Program-made: the position numbers and the translations under genes
Shown: positions 61,994-64,000 of the stretch, in pieces
Position numbering within the stretch: position 1 is the first letter of the stretch
Layout: every line of letters begins with the position of its first letter
Notes under the pieces: generated by a model
What the model saw: the letters and a program-made list of their open reading frames with translations, nothing else
Told to the model about the DNA's origin: nothing
Database searches by the model: none
Assembly: GCF_029227915.1 (NCBI RefSeq)
Contig: NC_079879.1
Location: 34,230,501 to 34,294,500 of the forward strand
Direction of reading: 5' to 3'
Length of the DNA stretch: 64,000 nt
DNA from: Hydractinia symbiolongicarpus
Lineage: Eukaryota; Cnidaria; Hydrozoa; Anthoathecata; Hydractiniidae

Positions 61994-64000
61994 ATTTTCG
62001 CAAGACGCATAGCAGACCGAAAAATGGAAAATTTCAGTCAGAGAATTTTGTTATATAAAATTGAATAGGGCTTAGACGGTATTGTTGTTTTAATAAACAA
62101 TTTAATTCAAGGAAGTCAGGCGATTTGAAAATGACTAACCTGCCTAAGTCTTGTGATATTTTTATAACACTTTCAGTTTGTTTTATTTTAAATTATTTTT
62201 TCTTATGCAATGATTAAATTTTCTTGTTTCCTATGGATAATTAGGAATTTCCAAATCCATCGCAAAGCAAGACGTCTTCGTGCGTTCAAGCGGCAAAATG
62301 TTCACTGGAAACAGAAATGCACTCTCAAATTTAAATGGCGGCGATTCAAGCAAATTCATTGGTCGAAATGCATAAACCTAAGTCAATTCAAATTTATTTC
62401 GATTTGACCAACCAGCGGGCGCAAAATTTTGTTGCGTGCGCATTGAATCGACGTGCTAAAAGATTGAATTAGACTTTAGGCTTAATGTATTGAATCAGCT
62501 AATTTGATAATAAAAATGCGCAATGTATAATAGGTAATTGGCATGTTACATCAATACTCCAGCATCTGAAATCGAAATTGTGACTGCTTTGAGAAAATGC
62601 TGCCTATTTTCTTTGTTCAAATCTAGAAAAAGTCGAGAGAACCCTGGGAAATATATTTTGGGAAAAATTTATTAATTTGTGAAGGGACAGGGGTAGGGCG
62701 GTGCTTAATTGATGTATTATGTAATGTAATCAATGAAAATGCATTTGTTTTTAAATGAAGGTGAAATTATAGAACTTCTAGCCAAGTTCTAGACAAAACT
62801 AAGTATAAAGCATCTTAAGGAGGTTCATTTTAATTTGAAGGAAGAACATATCTAATGAGTATGCAAATAAGTTCTATATAACTCACACTAATATTCCGTG
62901 AGATTAAGGGGGTCAGATACAAGGGGCGAGGTCATCGTTCTAGTTTATTTTTAAATCTTATTTTTACTAATACACGTGATCAGAACTTTTTTTAATTTTA
63001 CATATTTTAAATTATTTATTTTTTAAACTCATTTTACCATTTTTTACCAAGTGTGTTTTTAGTATTTATATTTTTAGAAATAAACATATTTTTGTATTTC
63101 ACAGTATCGTTGCTTGTCTATTTCAAACAAATTATTTACCGTGCACCATGTGCTATGAAGTTGTCTTTGGTAACCTAATTGTCGGTGGGAAGGGTCTCCT
63201 TGAGGAGGATGAGGGTTTCTAATTTGAAAGTTTCTTATTTAAATTTTTTTTGACCTCTGTTAGAATGTTTATTTATTTCTTGTATTTCCCTGTGATGTTT
63301 TTGAAGACTTCATTTCTCATTTTCCAGTTCAATCAAAATTTTTTTTAATTTGGTTAATTTAATTGGGGAGGGTGGGTGGTTCTAATAAGAGGCAGTGGGC
63401 GGGTTTTCCAAATTTTATTTAATATGAGAACATGATTACAAATTCAAACGGGTAGCAAAATGTACCGAAATTTGATGTTGTCGAGCCCACCACTCCCAAC
63501 AATTAGGCTATCATAACCTTGCTAATATTTGTGGTGCATTAGTTAAGTGAATATGTGTCCAAACTAGAAGATAATGCACTCCTCCTTTCTTTGGACATCT
63601 AAATTATGTAAATAAGAACATCTGAGAAACAATTTGTGAACCTTCTTTCCCTTGTTTTCTTCCTTTACGGGGCAAAATTAAAACATTTTTTCGGAGTTCT
63701 ATGGTTATTTGACGAACAGCGGAAATCCCACCTCCCAGTACAAATTTTAATCCCATCTTACTGTTAATGTTTCCAAACATTTAACGCGATGTGTCAATCT
63801 TCTTTGTGTTTTGAAAATTCATGACTATTCCGTTTTAAATCAGACAAAACGCAACCTCGTTTTAACGACAGTTTGTAGCCACCCTCAACCCTACTCTCAG
63901 AAGATCTTGCTTTTTCGATGAATTTTATAGCGGTTCAAGAACCAAGGAACCCTTGGCACGAGGGTGAGCCACCCAGCTAAAAATCAGTTGCTCAAACCAT
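61994..64000. other. Region downstream of the TRIM gene
   Basis: 2 kb after the stop codon: a 3' UTR of about 100-120 bases, then AT-rich sequence with T-rich runs. No ORF with recognisable features to the window end. Confidence 0.5.
62092..62097 (+). terminator. Polyadenylation signal of the TRIM gene
   Basis: AATAAA 99 bases after the TAA stop of the last TRIM exon. Confidence 0.5.

Overview
The window reads as animal nuclear DNA. It is AT-rich, its genes are split by many introns of about 0.1-12 kb with GT-AG ends, and the intact genes encode metazoan-type proteins: an ARHGAP20-like Rho regulator, a coiled-coil protein resembling the centrosomal protein CEP126, and a TRIM/RBCC protein with an FN3 domain. 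The mix of CR1/L2-like LINEs, a tRNA-headed SINE, a Copia element and a DDE-plus-PHD element suits an early-branching animal such as a cnidarian. That placement is an inference and no taxonomic marker proves it. No bacterial genes, CRISPR array, rRNA or intact tRNA gene was seen.

Region 1 (about 633-29498, + strand) is one large locus. Its downstream half (20544-29498) encodes PH, Ras-association and RhoGAP domains in the order found in ARHGAP20, with the arginine finger kept, followed by a long disordered tail. Its upstream half (633-6414, open at the window edge) encodes most of a Dbl-homology (RhoGEF) domain in six phase-consistent exons, with a linker at 15049-16825. Five more exons inside the introns each begin with an ATG and end at a donor whose phase fits the next shared exon (4306, 9085, 11295, 18114, 20251). 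The locus therefore appears able to give a GEF-bearing product and several PH-RA-GAP products with different N-termini. How the GEF half joins the GAP half is unresolved, because the obvious splice forms a stop codon.

Region 2 (31554-37133, - strand) is a convergent gene with one giant 3.3-kb exon, resembling CEP126. Its 5' end was not found.

Region 3 (about 38700-44435) is intergenic: a 29-bp minisatellite, a dead 5'-truncated CR1/L2-like LINE, and a SINE with a 15-bp target duplication.

Region 4 (44436-61993, + strand) is a complete seven-exon TRIM gene (RING, two B-boxes, coiled coil, FN3; 484 aa predicted). Its first intron is 12.5 kb, cuts the RING finger, and holds a nest of dead mobile elements: a DDE transposase-like element with a C-terminal PHD finger, apparently split by a Copia element whose gag end is inverted relative to pol, then a LINE fragment and a second SINE copy in the opposite orientation to the first. 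The remaining sequence is intron or intergenic with only simple repeats.
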